64,000 nt of DNA, taken from the NCBI RefSeq assembly GCF_018642165.1, contig NZ_JAHHZM010000004.1, positions 372,001-436,000 of the forward strand, in the 5' to 3' direction. Position numbers and translations under genes: made by a program. Source of the stretch: Echinicola shivajiensis (GTDB lineage: Bacteria > Bacteroidota > Bacteroidia > Cytophagales > Cyclobacteriaceae). How positions within the stretch are numbered: the first letter of the stretch is position 1; each line of letters starts with the position of its first letter. The notes under the pieces are model-generated. The model had not been told where the DNA came from and did no database searches. It was given only the letters and a program-made list of their open reading frames with translations. This document shows positions 1 to 8,920 of this stretch, piece after piece.

Positions 1-19
1 ATGTTTGTCTTACGGTTTG

Positions 20-50
20 CAAAGGTACCACTAAGTTTGATATGTACAAT
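20..50 (-). promoter_or_regulatory. Bacteroidota-type promoter reading out of the left edge
   Basis: On the minus strand the -7 box TACCTTTG (plus 20-27) matches TAnnTTTG exactly, and a -33-like ATTG (plus 47-50) lies 19 bases upstream of it. It would drive a gene that starts left of the window. The pattern match is seen; activity is inferred. Confidence 0.45.
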
Positions 51-103
51 ACTTTGCTGAATAAAATTCGTATAAAAATCTTAACTGACTGATTATATGA
101 TGA

Positions 104-1042
104 CTAAATTTTGGCAATATGTTTACGCTGTGCGGCCTTGTCCAAACTGACATTGATTTCAAAACAGATCAAGATGATATACGAAGTAATCAGCAACCAA
201 AGCATCAGGGCTATCATGGTACCTATTGATCCATAGAGTTTGTTATAAGACGCAAAGTTGATCAGGTAATAGGAGAATAAGAAAAAGCCCAATGTGATCA
301 ATAAGCCGGCCGTAAGGGAGCCTATGGAGAAGAAATGCCATTTGTCATGTACGGCTGGTGCAATCCTGAAAATAAAAGCAGTGGCGGACATAAATAGGAT
401 CAATAATACCGTAAATCTCAAGGTGGCTACCAGATAGTAAAGGATATTATTGGAAACTACTCCGTAATCCGTGAGTAGGGTCAGCATTTTATTGCCAAAT
501 ATCATTACCAAAACAGCCACGCAGATATCCAAAACCAGAAATACGATGATGCCCACAGCTATGGCACGCGTTTGGAAAAAGCTCCTATTTTCCTTTGTTC
601 GGTAGCAGGCATTAAAGGCGCTCATTAGCGAAGCAACCCCATTTGTAGCCAAGTAAAGGGCTAAAAAGAAACCAAAGGAAAGCATGCCCTGCCTGGGCCT
701 GTTGATGATATCCAGAATGGTAGCTTCCGTTCCTTCGTATAAAGGAGCAGGCATGACCTCTTTGATGAAAATCATAATGTTTTCCGGGGTGATTTCCGGA
801 AAAAATATCTCGATAAAAGGGAGTAAGTTCAACAGGAATAGCATCAATGGAAATAATGCTACCGTAAAGTTGAAGGCTACAGCATTTGCCCTGTCATCAA
901 TTTCATCCTTGTGGAGTTGGTGGATAAATATCCTGCCTACATCATAGAGATTCTGGTCTGGATTTCTCAGGTGAACCCTGCGCAGTTTTTGGGCCTGCTT
1001 ATCCAGTTTCTGTAAAAGGCTATGCACTTTCTTTTTGACCAT
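104..1042 (-). CDS. YihY/virulence factor BrkB family inner-membrane protein
   Basis: A 312-residue polytopic membrane protein of the YihY/BrkB (formerly RNase BN, UPF0761) family. About 55 soluble N-terminal residues precede six hydrophobic segments (near 58-80, 120-143, 160-185, 200-225, 238-262 and 270-297). The C-terminal signature around residues 268-298 (YGSIGTMIALMLWL followed by EIN) is typical of the family. Length is normal. The molecular function of this family is not settled; transport or envelope roles have been suggested. It is the last gene of a minus-strand run after mltG and a thioesterase, only 13 bases downstream of the latter, so co-transcription is likely. Family assignment is firm; function is unknown. 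Confidence 0.88.
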   Translation of the reverse strand: MVKKKVHSLLQKLDKQAQKLRRVHLRNPDQNLYDVGRIFIHQLHKDEIDDRANAVAFNFTVALFPLMLFLLNLLPFIEIFFPEITPENIMIFIKEVMPAPLYEGTEATILDIINRPRQGMLSFGFFLALYLATNGVASLMSAFNACYRTKENRSFFQTRAIAVGIIVFLVLDICVAVLVMIFGNKMLTLLTDYGVVSNNILYYLVATLRFTVLLILFMSATAFIFRIAPAVHDKWHFFSIGSLTAGLLITLGFFLFSYYLINFASYNKLYGSIGTMIALMLWLLITSYIILICFEINVSLDKAAQRKHIAKI

Positions 1043-1055
1043 CAGTGCTTATTTG

Positions 1056-1460
1056 CTAAAAGTAAGTCTTTAATAAATCTAGTAAATCCTGTGGAGGTCT
1101 GCACGGTCGATGACTGTCTTTTTTCAAGAAGGTCAAAATAGTATGTCCCAAATGAATAAGCTCATTTTTTTCGTTATGGATTTCATAGTCAAACCGGATC
1201 TTTACTCCAGGCAGCTTGGCTATCGTGGTGCTTATAGTCAGCAATTCATCGTATTTGCCAGGCTTTAAATACTTGCTATAACTTTCCAGCACAGGCATCA
1301 TGACACCCTCATCCTCCATTTTTTTATAGCTAAATCCAATATTTCTAAGCGCTTCCACCCGGGCCACTTCAAAATACATGGCATAATTACCATAATAGAC
1401 ATAGCCCATTTGGTCGGTTTCAGCATATCTTACACGAACTTGAGTTTTGGCGGTAAACAT
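1056..1460 (-). CDS. Acyl-CoA thioesterase, YbgC/4-hydroxybenzoyl-CoA thioesterase family
   Basis: A single-domain hotdog-fold thioesterase of 134 residues. The N-terminal motif YAETDQMGYVYYGNY carries the family's catalytic aspartate (D16 with the start used here) and is followed by the EVAR segment of the long hotdog helix. Enzymes of this type hydrolyse acyl-CoA thioesters; the acyl chain preferred here cannot be read from sequence. An in-frame ATG 27 bases further upstream would overlap mltG. The ATG at 1460 leaves a 4-base gap to the mltG stop and starts right at the conserved N-terminus, so I prefer it. It is probably co-transcribed with mltG. Nothing unusual is seen. Confidence 0.88.
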   Translation of the reverse strand: MFTAKTQVRVRYAETDQMGYVYYGNYAMYFEVARVEALRNIGFSYKKMEDEGVMMPVLESYSKYLKPGKYDELLTISTTIAKLPGVKIRFDYEIHNEKNELIHLGHTILTFLKKDSHRPCRPPQDLLDLLKTYF

Positions 1461-1464
1461 AGGC

Positions 1465-2511
1465 TTATTGATAGATATTGGCAGCATTTAAGGCACTTTG
1501 GTATTTGCGTGCCTGGTTCAGATGGTCCCTAAGGTTGGTGGAGAATACATGGTATCCTGAAAAATCCTCTTTGGCACAGAAATAAATATAATTATGCTTT
1601 TGGTAATTGAGCACAGCGTCCAAGGAAGAGATTTCAGGCAGGTTGATAGGGCCTGGAGGTAAGCCGGCATACTTATAAGTATTATAGGGGCTTTCTATTT
1701 CCTTGTGTACATTAAGTACTCTTTTGATGTTGAAGTCTCCCAGTGCAAAGACTAGGGTAGGATCGGCCTGTAGGGGGATGTTCCTTTCCAATCGGTTAAT
1801 ATAAACCCCTGCCACTTTAGGGCGCTCATCTCTTTTGGCAGTTTCTGCTTGTACTATGGATGCCAAGGTAGAAACTTCTTCAGGGGTCATGCCGAGTACT
1901 CGGGCTTTTTCCTTACGTTCGTCATTCCAGAATTTATTATATTCCCTATACATGCGGTCAAAGAGCTGTTCTGGGCTTATATTCCAATAGACTTCATAAG
2001 TGTTCGGGATGAACATGCTCATGATCGTCTCTTCCTCAAATTTGAACTTCCTGATATAAAGACTGTCTTCCAATAGGTGTAAAAATTGTTCGTTCTTGAT
2101 TTCTAGGTTGCTGGTGATCTTTTCTGAAAGATCTTCTTTGGTCCTGATATTGTTGAAGGTGAGCTGTACAGGGGTTTGACTTCCAGATCTTAGTAAGCTT
2201 ACCAGGTCTTTATTGGACATTTTGGGCTTGATGGCATAGAGTCCGGGTTTTACATTTTCCTGGTACTTCATGATTTTGGCCACAAAACTGAAAGATATTA
2301 CATCCGTAATAATGTTTTTTTCGGTCAAACTGTCTGAAACTTGTCTAAAATTAGCGTTTGAGTGGATTCTAAATGCGACAGGCTGCTCTGATTCTGTCAG
2401 GGTGTTTGGGCTGAAAAACACCTGATAGAAATAAAAGACAAAGGAGGAAACCATTACGGAAAAGGCCACCATGCCTATCATAAAATATTTTTGGTTTTTT
2501 TTGGTGATCAT
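1465..2511 (-). CDS. mltG: Endolytic transglycosylase MltG
   Basis: An inner-membrane murein transglycosylase that cleaves nascent glycan strands and so helps end peptidoglycan polymerisation. The protein has 348 residues: a short cytoplasmic tail, one membrane helix at about 10-33, a LysM-like region, and a YceG catalytic domain. The motif ASIVQAET holds the catalytic glutamate (about E223). The downstream NRL...LQADPTLVFALGD and SPYNTY..GLPPGPI blocks are diagnostic. A longer in-frame TTG start at 2547 lies inside a TAnnTTTG promoter box at 2545-2552, so translation must begin at the ATG at 2511, about 30 bases downstream of the predicted transcription start. It heads the run mltG, thioesterase, YihY. 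Confidence 0.93.
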   Translation of the reverse strand: MITKKNQKYFMIGMVAFSVMVSSFVFYFYQVFFSPNTLTESEQPVAFRIHSNANFRQVSDSLTEKNIITDVISFSFVAKIMKYQENVKPGLYAIKPKMSNKDLVSLLRSGSQTPVQLTFNNIRTKEDLSEKITSNLEIKNEQFLHLLEDSLYIRKFKFEEETIMSMFIPNTYEVYWNISPEQLFDRMYREYNKFWNDERKEKARVLGMTPEEVSTLASIVQAETAKRDERPKVAGVYINRLERNIPLQADPTLVFALGDFNIKRVLNVHKEIESPYNTYKYAGLPPGPINLPEISSLDAVLNYQKHNYIYFCAKEDFSGYHVFSTNLRDHLNQARKYQSALNAANIYQ

Positions 2512-2544
2512 AAGTTTATAATACGACTCAGAAATTTGCTTGGG

Positions 2545-2552
2545 CAAAAATA
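2545..2552 (-). promoter_or_regulatory. -7 promoter box of mltG
   Basis: The minus strand reads TATTTTTG, an exact TAnnTTTG match, placing the transcription start near 2541 and giving a leader of about 30 bases. No good TTTG -33 element is seen. The box overlaps the TTG codon that would otherwise extend mltG. Confidence 0.5.
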
Positions 2553-2693
2553 GTTAAATTAAATTAAACCCTGCCTTATCCTGGACTTCGCTTACATTTT
2601 GGAAGAATAGGTCGTAGCTTTGTTATAGAATGGTCGAAATGAATGGTTATTTGACTGTTAATGATTACTTTTCGGTATTAAAATGAAACTTTT

Positions 2694-3323
2694 ATGGCAG
2701 CAGAATTTATTAAAATATACCCTGAAAACCCCAATCAACGCCAGATCAACCGTGTAGTGGATGTCCTGAGACAGGGTGGGATTGTTATTTATCCGACCGA
2801 TACTATTTATGGAATGGGCTGCGATATTCATAATTCCAAGGCCATTGAGCGGATATGTTTGATCAAGGGGGTTAAACCCCAAAAGCAGAACTTTTCCTTT
2901 ATCTGCCATGATTTGAGTGGTATTTCGGAATATACAAGGGTATTGAGCACTCCTGTTTTTAAGTTGATGAAAAAGGCTTTGCCAGGTCCCTATACTTTTA
3001 TTCTGGAAGCAAACAATAAGGTGCCCAAGCTGTTGCACAGCAAGAAAAAGACAGTGGGGATCAGAATCCCAGACAATAGTATTCCTCGTATATTGGTGAA
3101 AGAGCTGGGACAGCCCATCGTGACAACTTCTATAAGGGATGAAGACGATGTCTTGGAGTACAGCACTGATCCGGAATTGATCTATGAGAAATACCGTGAT
3201 CTGGTAGATGTGGTGATAGATGGGGGATATGGAAACAATGTTGCCTCAACTGTCGTTGATTGTACAGGAGGAGAGATAGAAGTTCTTCGTGAAGGATTAG
3301 GGGATATTGAAGAGGTACTTTAG
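2694..3323 (+). CDS. yciO: YciO-type YrdC/Sua5 domain protein (threonylcarbamoyl-AMP synthase family)
   Basis: A 209-residue single-domain YrdC-fold protein. It aligns by eye along its length with E. coli YciO: NPQ/NQRQINRVVDVLRQGG, YPTDTIYGMGCDI, AIERICLIKG, LPGPYTFILEAN, KKKTVGIRIPDN, IVTTSIRDEDD, IDGGY, and a C-terminal VLREGLGD. The YrdC fold binds RNA, ATP and L-threonine in the t6A tRNA-modification pathway. YciO members are related to TsaC, but their role in t6A synthesis is less clear. A second, two-domain Sua5 lies at 47081-48043 and is the better candidate for the essential t6A enzyme. Transcribed alone; a palindromic repeat follows. Confidence 0.88.
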   Translation: MAAEFIKIYPENPNQRQINRVVDVLRQGGIVIYPTDTIYGMGCDIHNSKAIERICLIKGVKPQKQNFSFICHDLSGISEYTRVLSTPVFKLMKKALPGPYTFILEANNKVPKLLHSKKKTVGIRIPDNSIPRILVKELGQPIVTTSIRDEDDVLEYSTDPELIYEKYRDLVDVVIDGGYGNNVASTVVDCTGGEIEVLREGLGDIEEVL

Positions 3324-3363
3324 CCTTAAATTATTGCAGATTAGTTAAGGAAATTAAAATATA

Positions 3364-3442
3364 TGTCAGGCCGAGCGGGCCTGTCTAACCATGAGGTTAA
3401 GTCGAGGCGATAAATTTCCCTTCGACTCCGCTCAGGGTGACA
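3364..3442. repeat. REP-like palindromic intergenic repeat
   Basis: The left part (tgtcaggccgagcgg ... gtcgaggcg) is a diverged inverted copy of the right part (cttcgactccgctcagg followed by gtgaca, ending at 3442). The core resembles the widespread 'cttcgactccgctcag' palindromic repeat family of many Bacteroidota and other genomes. It lies in the 253-base gap between yciO and the wbqC-like gene and could form a hairpin that ends yciO transcription. The inverted structure is seen; its dispersed nature is from memory. Confidence 0.55.
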
Positions 3443-3565
3443 TTCTTTCATTATTCTCTAATCAGTATTGTATAAGGAGGAGAACTCTTAATAGTAAAAG
3501 CACAAAATTCCATAGGATAGTTTAAGGTAAAAGAAGTTCAGCGTAGGCAATAAGGCTCAAATGTT

Positions 3566-3573
3566 TATTTTTG
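3566..3573 (+). promoter_or_regulatory. -7 promoter box abutting the wbqC-like start
   Basis: TATTTTTG matches TAnnTTTG exactly. Only three bases separate it from the ATG at 3577, so the predicted transcription start falls on or next to the start codon. No convincing -33 TTTG is seen. Confidence 0.45.
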
Positions 3574-3576
3574 GGC

Positions 3577-4206
3577 ATGGAAAAGAGAGAATTGTTAGTT
3601 GATTTATTTTATCTGCCACCAATAGAATTTTTTGCAGCGATTGAAGGTTATGATAAGATAGTCTTGGAGAAAGAAGGGAACTACCAAAAGCAAACTTATA
3701 GAAATAGGGCAGCAATTAACCTGTCCAATAAAGTGGAGACCTTGAGTATTCCCGTCATTGGTGGGAATAAAAAAGTGAAATACAACAAGGTCAAAATTGA
3801 TTATCGGCAAAAATGGCAAAATATTCATTTAAGGGGGATTAAAAGCGCATATGGCAAGGCTCCTTATTTTGAATATTTCTATCCCTATTTTGAGGATATA
3901 TATAAGGAACAAATTGGCAGTTTGTTCGAGTTGAATCATAGGTTGCTGACACTTTGTCTTAAATTACTGCAAATTAAGGTAAAAGTGGAAGTTAGCTCGA
4001 TATATGAGGAATGTCCAGAAATGGAAGACTTGAGGGGCAAAATAGTAGCTAAACAGTCATATGAGGCACGAGATATCTATTCACCGGTGCCTTATAATCA
4101 ATTATTTGGCCTAGACTTTGCACCTAATTTAAGTGTTATTGATTTGTTGTTTTGTGAAGGGCCGGGTTCATTGGAACTGATCCGACAATCAAAAAAAAAC
4201 AATTGA
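3577..4206 (+). CDS. WbqC family protein
   Basis: A 209-residue cytosolic protein with the features of the WbqC family: an N-terminal FYLPPIEFFA block, QKQTYRNRAAI, IPVIGG, KIDYRQKWQNIHLRGIKSAY, YFEYFYPYFEDI, and a C-terminal FAPNLSVIDLLFCEGP. WbqC proteins occur in O-antigen clusters and, in Bacteroidota, often as stand-alone genes; their biochemical role is not established. A TTG start 6 bases upstream sits inside the -7 promoter box, so the ATG at 3577 is chosen. No polysaccharide genes flank it. The family call is fairly secure; function is open. Confidence 0.82.
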   Translation: MEKRELLVDLFYLPPIEFFAAIEGYDKIVLEKEGNYQKQTYRNRAAINLSNKVETLSIPVIGGNKKVKYNKVKIDYRQKWQNIHLRGIKSAYGKAPYFEYFYPYFEDIYKEQIGSLFELNHRLLTLCLKLLQIKVKVEVSSIYEECPEMEDLRGKIVAKQSYEARDIYSPVPYNQLFGLDFAPNLSVIDLLFCEGPGSLELIRQSKKNN

Positions 4207-4288
4207 ACAATCGCTAAAAGGATTGTGTTTTTAAAACAAATTCGGTAACATTAGATATAGCAAACATCACAATTCAGAAAGGATATAA

Positions 4289-6817
4289 ATGGAAGCAAAA
4301 TTTTCAAATAGAGTCAAGGAGGTGATCTCTCTAAGTCGTGAAGAAGCTTTGCGTTTAGGGCACGATTACATTGGGACCGAACACCTCTTGCTGGGCATGA
4401 TCCGTGAGGGGGAAGGTGTCGCTGTTTCCATATTGAAGAAATTAGGAGTGCCTTTGGATGAGCTTCGCAGTTCTGTGGAGCGTGCAGTAAAAGGAACGGC
4501 CAATCACAATGTGAAAAATCTGGCCAATATTCCTTTGACTAGGCAATCTGAGAAAGTGCTTAAAATTACTTATTTGGAAGCTAAAATATTCAAAAGCCAA
4601 CTTATCGGGACAGAACATTTGTTGCTGTCCATCTTAAGGGATGAAGATAATATAGCTACCCAAATCCTGCATAAATTCGATACTACATATGATACGGTAA
4701 AAGAAATGTTGGAATTCCAAACTGATCAAAGCCCACGCTCAGGTGCTGAGGCTGACGATACAGATGAGGAAAGCAGCAAATTGTTCGGATCATCAGGTGG
4801 GTCTTCAGGAGGCGGTGGCAAAGGCTCAACCGAAAAATCCAGGACACCAGTTTTGGATAATTTCGGTAGGGATCTTACCCGTATGGCCGAAGATGATAAA
4901 CTTGACCCTATTATTGGTAGAGAAAAAGAAATTGAGCGTGTCGCTCAGATCTTGTCAAGGAGAAAGAAAAACAACCCAATACTTATTGGTGAGCCAGGCG
5001 TGGGTAAAACGGCCATTGCAGAAGGGCTTGCCTTGAGAATTGTACAGAAAAAAGTTTCCAGGGTGCTTTTCAATAAGCGCGTGGTAACTTTGGATCTGGC
5101 ATCTTTAGTGGCGGGCACCAAATATAGAGGTCAGTTTGAGGAGAGAATGAAGGCCGTTATGAACGAGCTGGAAAAATCCCCAAATGTGATCTTGTTCATT
5201 GATGAGTTGCATACCATTGTCGGTGCCGGTGGTGCCAGTGGATCTTTGGATGCTTCTAATATGTTCAAGCCAGCTTTGGCCAGGGGTGAAATCCAATGTA
5301 TCGGAGCTACTACACTGGATGAATATAGACAATACATCGAAAAAGATGGTGCCTTGGCAAGGAGATTCCAAATGGTAATGGTAGATGCTACTTCACCTGA
5401 GGAAACCATGCAGATCCTTAACAATATCAAGGATAAATATGAAGATCATCATAATGTGAACTATACTCCAGAGGCTATTGAAGCTTGTGTGAAATTGTCT
5501 GACCGATATATCTCTGATCGTTTCCTTCCAGATAAGGCCATTGATATCTTGGATGAGGCAGGAGCTCGTGTTCACATCAATAATATCCATGTTCCTGATG
5601 AAATCCTTAAATTGGAGGAAGAAGTTGAGAACATTAAAGTAGAGAAAAACAGGGTAGTGAAAAGCCAAAAGTATGAAGAGGCTGCCCAATTAAGGGATCG
5701 TGAGAAAAAATTGCTTGAACAGTTGGAAAATGCCAAAGCTAAGTGGGAGGAAGAAAGCAAAACCAAGCGTTATACTGTAGAAGAGGATAATGTTGCCGAG
5801 GTGATCGCAATGATGACAGGTATTCCTGCCAAGCGTATCGCTCAAAATGAAGGTAACAAGCTACTTAATATGGGGGCTGAACTTCAAGGTAAGGTGATCG
5901 GTCAGGAGGATGCCATTAAGAAGTTGACCAAAGCGATACAAAGGACCAGGGTAGGATTGAAAGATCCTAAGAAACCTATCGGTTCGTTTATATTCTTGGG
6001 ACCAACTGGTGTTGGTAAAACGGAGTTGGCCAAAACACTTGCTACCTATCTGTTCGATAAAGAAGATTCTTTGGTAAGAATCGATATGTCCGAATACATG
6101 GAGAAATTCAGTGTTTCCCGCTTAGTGGGAGCGCCTCCTGGTTATGTTGGTTATGAAGAAGGTGGACAGTTGACCGAAAAGGTGAGAAGAAAACCTTATT
6201 CAGTGGTATTGCTAGATGAGATCGAAAAAGCTCACCCAGACGTATTCAACTTGTTATTGCAAGTATTGGATGATGGTATTCTTACCGATGGACTGGGAAG
6301 AAGGGTAGATTTCAGAAATACGGTAATTATCATGACCTCCAATATTGGTGTACGTGATTTGAAGGATTTTGGAGCAGGTATTGGTTTTGCCTCCAAGTCC
6401 AAAGAGGAAAACATGGATGAAGTGATGAAAACTACTATCCAAAGTGCCCTTAAAAAGGCCTTTAGTCCTGAATTCCTCAACAGGTTGGATGATGTAGTGG
6501 TATTCAATTCCTTGAACAAGGAGCATATCCATAAGATCATCGATATCAGTTTGGAAAAACTGTTCAGTAGAATTACTGATTTGGGTTATCATATTGAGCT
6601 GACCGATAAAGCTAAGGATTTCTTGGCTGACAAAGGATATGATCAACAATATGGTGCACGTCCATTGAACAGGGCCATTCAGAAATACCTTGAGGATTCC
6701 ATCGCAGAGGAGATATTAAGAGGAGAGCTTTCAGATGGAGATGTTATCAAAGCTGATTACTCCGGAAAAGGCGATGAGTTGGACATCACTGTTGAGAAAA
6801 AAGAAAAAGCAGATTAA
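4289..6817 (+). CDS. clpC: ATP-dependent Clp protease ATP-binding subunit ClpC
   Basis: A Hsp100 unfoldase of 842 residues that feeds substrates to ClpP in the cytoplasm. Domain order: two Clp-N repeats (about 1-145), a Ser/Gly-rich linker (about 165-180), AAA module 1 with Walker A GEPGVGKTA (about 234), a UVR/M-domain coiled coil (about 430-490), and AAA module 2 with Walker A GPTGVGKTE (about 571), ending in the YGARPLNRAIQKYLED small domain. The IGF tripeptide near residue 699 matches the loop that docks into ClpP, so a proteolytic partner is expected; clpP is not in the window. It is monocistronic, with a clear terminator immediately after it. The start follows an AGAAAGGA ribosome-binding stretch. 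Confidence 0.97.
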   Translation: MEAKFSNRVKEVISLSREEALRLGHDYIGTEHLLLGMIREGEGVAVSILKKLGVPLDELRSSVERAVKGTANHNVKNLANIPLTRQSEKVLKITYLEAKIFKSQLIGTEHLLLSILRDEDNIATQILHKFDTTYDTVKEMLEFQTDQSPRSGAEADDTDEESSKLFGSSGGSSGGGGKGSTEKSRTPVLDNFGRDLTRMAEDDKLDPIIGREKEIERVAQILSRRKKNNPILIGEPGVGKTAIAEGLALRIVQKKVSRVLFNKRVVTLDLASLVAGTKYRGQFEERMKAVMNELEKSPNVILFIDELHTIVGAGGASGSLDASNMFKPALARGEIQCIGATTLDEYRQYIEKDGALARRFQMVMVDATSPEETMQILNNIKDKYEDHHNVNYTPEAIEACVKLSDRYISDRFLPDKAIDILDEAGARVHINNIHVPDEILKLEEEVENIKVEKNRVVKSQKYEEAAQLRDREKKLLEQLENAKAKWEEESKTKRYTVEEDNVAEVIAMMTGIPAKRIAQNEGNKLLNMGAELQGKVIGQEDAIKKLTKAIQRTRVGLKDPKKPIGSFIFLGPTGVGKTELAKTLATYLFDKEDSLVRIDMSEYMEKFSVSRLVGAPPGYVGYEEGGQLTEKVRRKPYSVVLLDEIEKAHPDVFNLLLQVLDDGILTDGLGRRVDFRNTVIIMTSNIGVRDLKDFGAGIGFASKSKEENMDEVMKTTIQSALKKAFSPEFLNRLDDVVVFNSLNKEHIHKIIDISLEKLFSRITDLGYHIELTDKAKDFLADKGYDQQYGARPLNRAIQKYLEDSIAEEILRGELSDGDVIKADYSGKGDELDITVEKKEKAD

Positions 6818-6838
6818 CATTTTAATAGACGATTTAAA

Positions 6839-6867
6839 AGAGGCCTACCTTAGGCCTCTTTTTTTTT
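6839..6867 (+). terminator. Rho-independent terminator of clpC
   Basis: A perfect 8-bp stem AGAGGCCT/AGGCCTCT with a five-base loop is followed by a run of T, 21 bases after the clpC stop. Confidence 0.9.
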
Positions 6868-6951
6868 GAGTCGTAATAAAAGTTAACAAATTTTAATGGT
6901 CAAATAATATGGAGAGGGGTTTCTTGGCCTTTAATTTGTAAAGTGCAGCCT

Positions 6952-7869
6952 ATGAAATTTGTATTGCAATTATTGTTGAAATTATCTTTTCTGGCGTCTC
7001 TGATGCCCTATTTGATTTCAGAAAAGGTGTTTCAAAAATATGAGATAAGAATCAATCCCCAGGTTGAGGATTCCTTGTATACCAATGGCAAGGAAATGGG
7101 TATGGTAGATCATGGACTCATCGATGAGGCTAGCGGCTTGGTGTTTTCCAGAAAGTATGATAATGTGCTGTACACCCATAATGACAGTGGAGGTCTGCCA
7201 GTTGTTTATCAGTTAGATAGTACGGGCAATAGGGTTAGGGAAATTGAGCTCAATGGAATGGAAAATCGGGATTGGGAGGATATTGCAATCGGCCCCGGTA
7301 AGGAAAATGAAAAGTCTTATATTTATTTAGGCGAAATTGGTGATAACAAAGGCGTTTATCCTTCCATTAAGTTGTTAAGGTTTGAAGAGCCCCAGCCAGG
7401 TGATGATAAAGTACAGGTAGCGCCCCAGGTGACTGAGCTCACATATCCCGATGAGCCAAAAGATGCAGAGACCTTGATGGTAGACCCATGGAATGGGGAT
7501 GTTTATATTGTGAGTAAACGGGATTCCAGTAATATCCTGTACCGATTAAAGGCCGAAGAGACGGATAAAGATCAGGCAGAGCTTGAAAAAGTGCTTGAAT
7601 TACCCATTACCATGTCTGTAGGTGGTGATATTTCTCCAGATGGTAAGGAAATCATTATTAAGAATTATTGGGTGATTTACCATTGGGAAAGGAAAGAAGG
7701 GGAGTCTTTAGTTGATGCACTTTCTCGAAAGCCCGTTCAGTTGCCCTATTCCCCGGAACCTCAGGGAGAGGCATTGACATTTGGAAAAGATGGAGGGAGC
7801 TATTTTACCCTTAGTGAAAAAAGGTTCGGAATAAAACCAGTATTGTATCAATATTATAGAAAGCCCTAA
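6952..7869 (+). CDS. Secreted or anchored beta-propeller-like protein of unknown function
   Basis: A 305-residue protein with a hydrophobic N-terminus (about 2-22) that could be a signal peptide or anchor. The body has propeller-like blades: SGLVFSRKYDNVLYTHNDSGG, then WEDIAIGPG, YIYLGEIGDN, VDPWNGDVYIVSKRDS, GGDISPDGKEIIIKNY and GEALTFGKDGGSYFTLSE. Similar proteins are widespread and uncharacterised; some resemble phytase-like or SdiA-regulated propellers, but I cannot assign a substrate. The ATG at 6952 is preferred to an in-frame GTG 9 bases upstream. It follows the clpC terminator and is 54 bases from ctlX, which may be co-transcribed. Confidence 0.75.
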   Translation: MKFVLQLLLKLSFLASLMPYLISEKVFQKYEIRINPQVEDSLYTNGKEMGMVDHGLIDEASGLVFSRKYDNVLYTHNDSGGLPVVYQLDSTGNRVREIELNGMENRDWEDIAIGPGKENEKSYIYLGEIGDNKGVYPSIKLLRFEEPQPGDDKVQVAPQVTELTYPDEPKDAETLMVDPWNGDVYIVSKRDSSNILYRLKAEETDKDQAELEKVLELPITMSVGGDISPDGKEIIIKNYWVIYHWERKEGESLVDALSRKPVQLPYSPEPQGEALTFGKDGGSYFTLSEKRFGIKPVLYQYYRKP

Positions 7870-7922
7870 AGTAATAGAAGTGATCTGGGCGAAACTTAGA
7901 CTCTCTGTGAAAAAATGATTTG

Positions 7923-8864
7923 ATGAATTCCCAAGTGACATCCACGGTTTTGATGATAAGGCCTGCTGCTTTTGGTTTTAATCCAGAAACAGCAAAGGAT
8001 AATTTATATCAAGTTCAGGATGAGAGAAGCGATTCCGCTATACAGAAAGCTGCACTTACAGAGTTTGACGGAATGGTCGACATGCTTCGTGAACATGGGG
8101 TTAGGGTTATCGTTTTGGAGGACACGGCATCACCAGCTAAACCAGATGCCGTTTTTCCCAACAACTGGTTCAGCACACATGAAGATGGAAGTATTTTACT
8201 TTATCCGATGTTATCTCCAATTAGAAGGTCAGAGAGGCGAAGAGACCTTGTCGATAAGCTCTCAGCAAATGGTTTTAAAATTGAGGAGATTGTTGATTTG
8301 ACATTTTTTGAGGAAGATGGGCAGTACCTGGAAAGTACAGGAAGTATGGTATTGGACAGGGAGCATAAATTGGCTTATGCCTGCGCTTCGGAACGGACCC
8401 ACACTGTGCCCTTGCATTACTTTCAGCAATTAAAAGGATATCAGGTATTGATGTTTCATGCCGTACAGCAATTGAAATACCCAAAGAGACCGGTTTATCA
8501 TACCAATGTGATGATGCATGTAGGTACTAAAATGGCTGTGGTTTGTTTGGATAGTATTGAAAGGGAAGCAGAAAAGATGATGGTAAAGGAAAGTTTGGAA
8601 AAGCATGGCAAGAAAATTATTCCTATTACCCTTCATCAAAAAAATGCCTTTGCGGGTAATATGTTAGAACTGAAAAATGGAAATGGAAAACATTTTACGG
8701 TGATGTCAGCAAGTGCCTTTAACAGCCTTAAGGCGGGGCAAAAACAAATTATAACAAAATACACAGACTTGATTGTGCCCGAAATCCCAACTATAGAAAA
8801 GCTGGGTGGTGGCAGCGTCCGCTGTATGATGGCGGAGATTTTTTTGCCACGAGTGAAGAAGTAG
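7923..8864 (+). CDS. ctlX: Citrulline-utilisation hydrolase CtlX-type (amidinotransferase fold)
   Basis: A 313-residue guanidino-group-modifying enzyme. The CtlX branch of the arginine deiminase/amidinotransferase family is recognisable from an N-terminal RPAAFGFNPETA block, DAVFPNNWFSTH (active-site acid about D75), GQYLESTGSMVLDR, HTNVMMHVG (catalytic His about H199) and the C-terminal GGGSVRCMMAE, with the nucleophile Cys near 301. In this family Cys and His attack the guanidine or ureido carbon. The CtlX name links it to citrulline or arginine catabolism, but no other arginine gene is nearby, so the substrate is inferred from family. Length is normal. The ATG at 7923 is used rather than the immediately preceding TTG. 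Confidence 0.85.
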   Translation: MNSQVTSTVLMIRPAAFGFNPETAKDNLYQVQDERSDSAIQKAALTEFDGMVDMLREHGVRVIVLEDTASPAKPDAVFPNNWFSTHEDGSILLYPMLSPIRRSERRRDLVDKLSANGFKIEEIVDLTFFEEDGQYLESTGSMVLDREHKLAYACASERTHTVPLHYFQQLKGYQVLMFHAVQQLKYPKRPVYHTNVMMHVGTKMAVVCLDSIEREAEKMMVKESLEKHGKKIIPITLHQKNAFAGNMLELKNGNGKHFTVMSASAFNSLKAGQKQIITKYTDLIVPEIPTIEKLGGGSVRCMMAEIFLPRVKK

Positions 8865-8920
8865 AATCTTTCTTAATTGAGGAAATTTATTCGAAAGAAT
8901 GAAATGGGAAAAATCTTGTT

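Noticed and set aside
1-60. ATG at base 1 with a short open frame
   Set aside because: TGA stop after 19 codons and a minus-strand promoter overlaps it; no coding evidence.
684-947. Plus-strand open frame opposite the YihY gene
   Set aside because: Wholly inside a convincing membrane-protein gene on the other strand; low-complexity translation.
2547-2547. Longer mltG start at TTG 2547
   Set aside because: The codon is inside a TATTTTTG -7 box; the ATG at 2511 fits the transcript.
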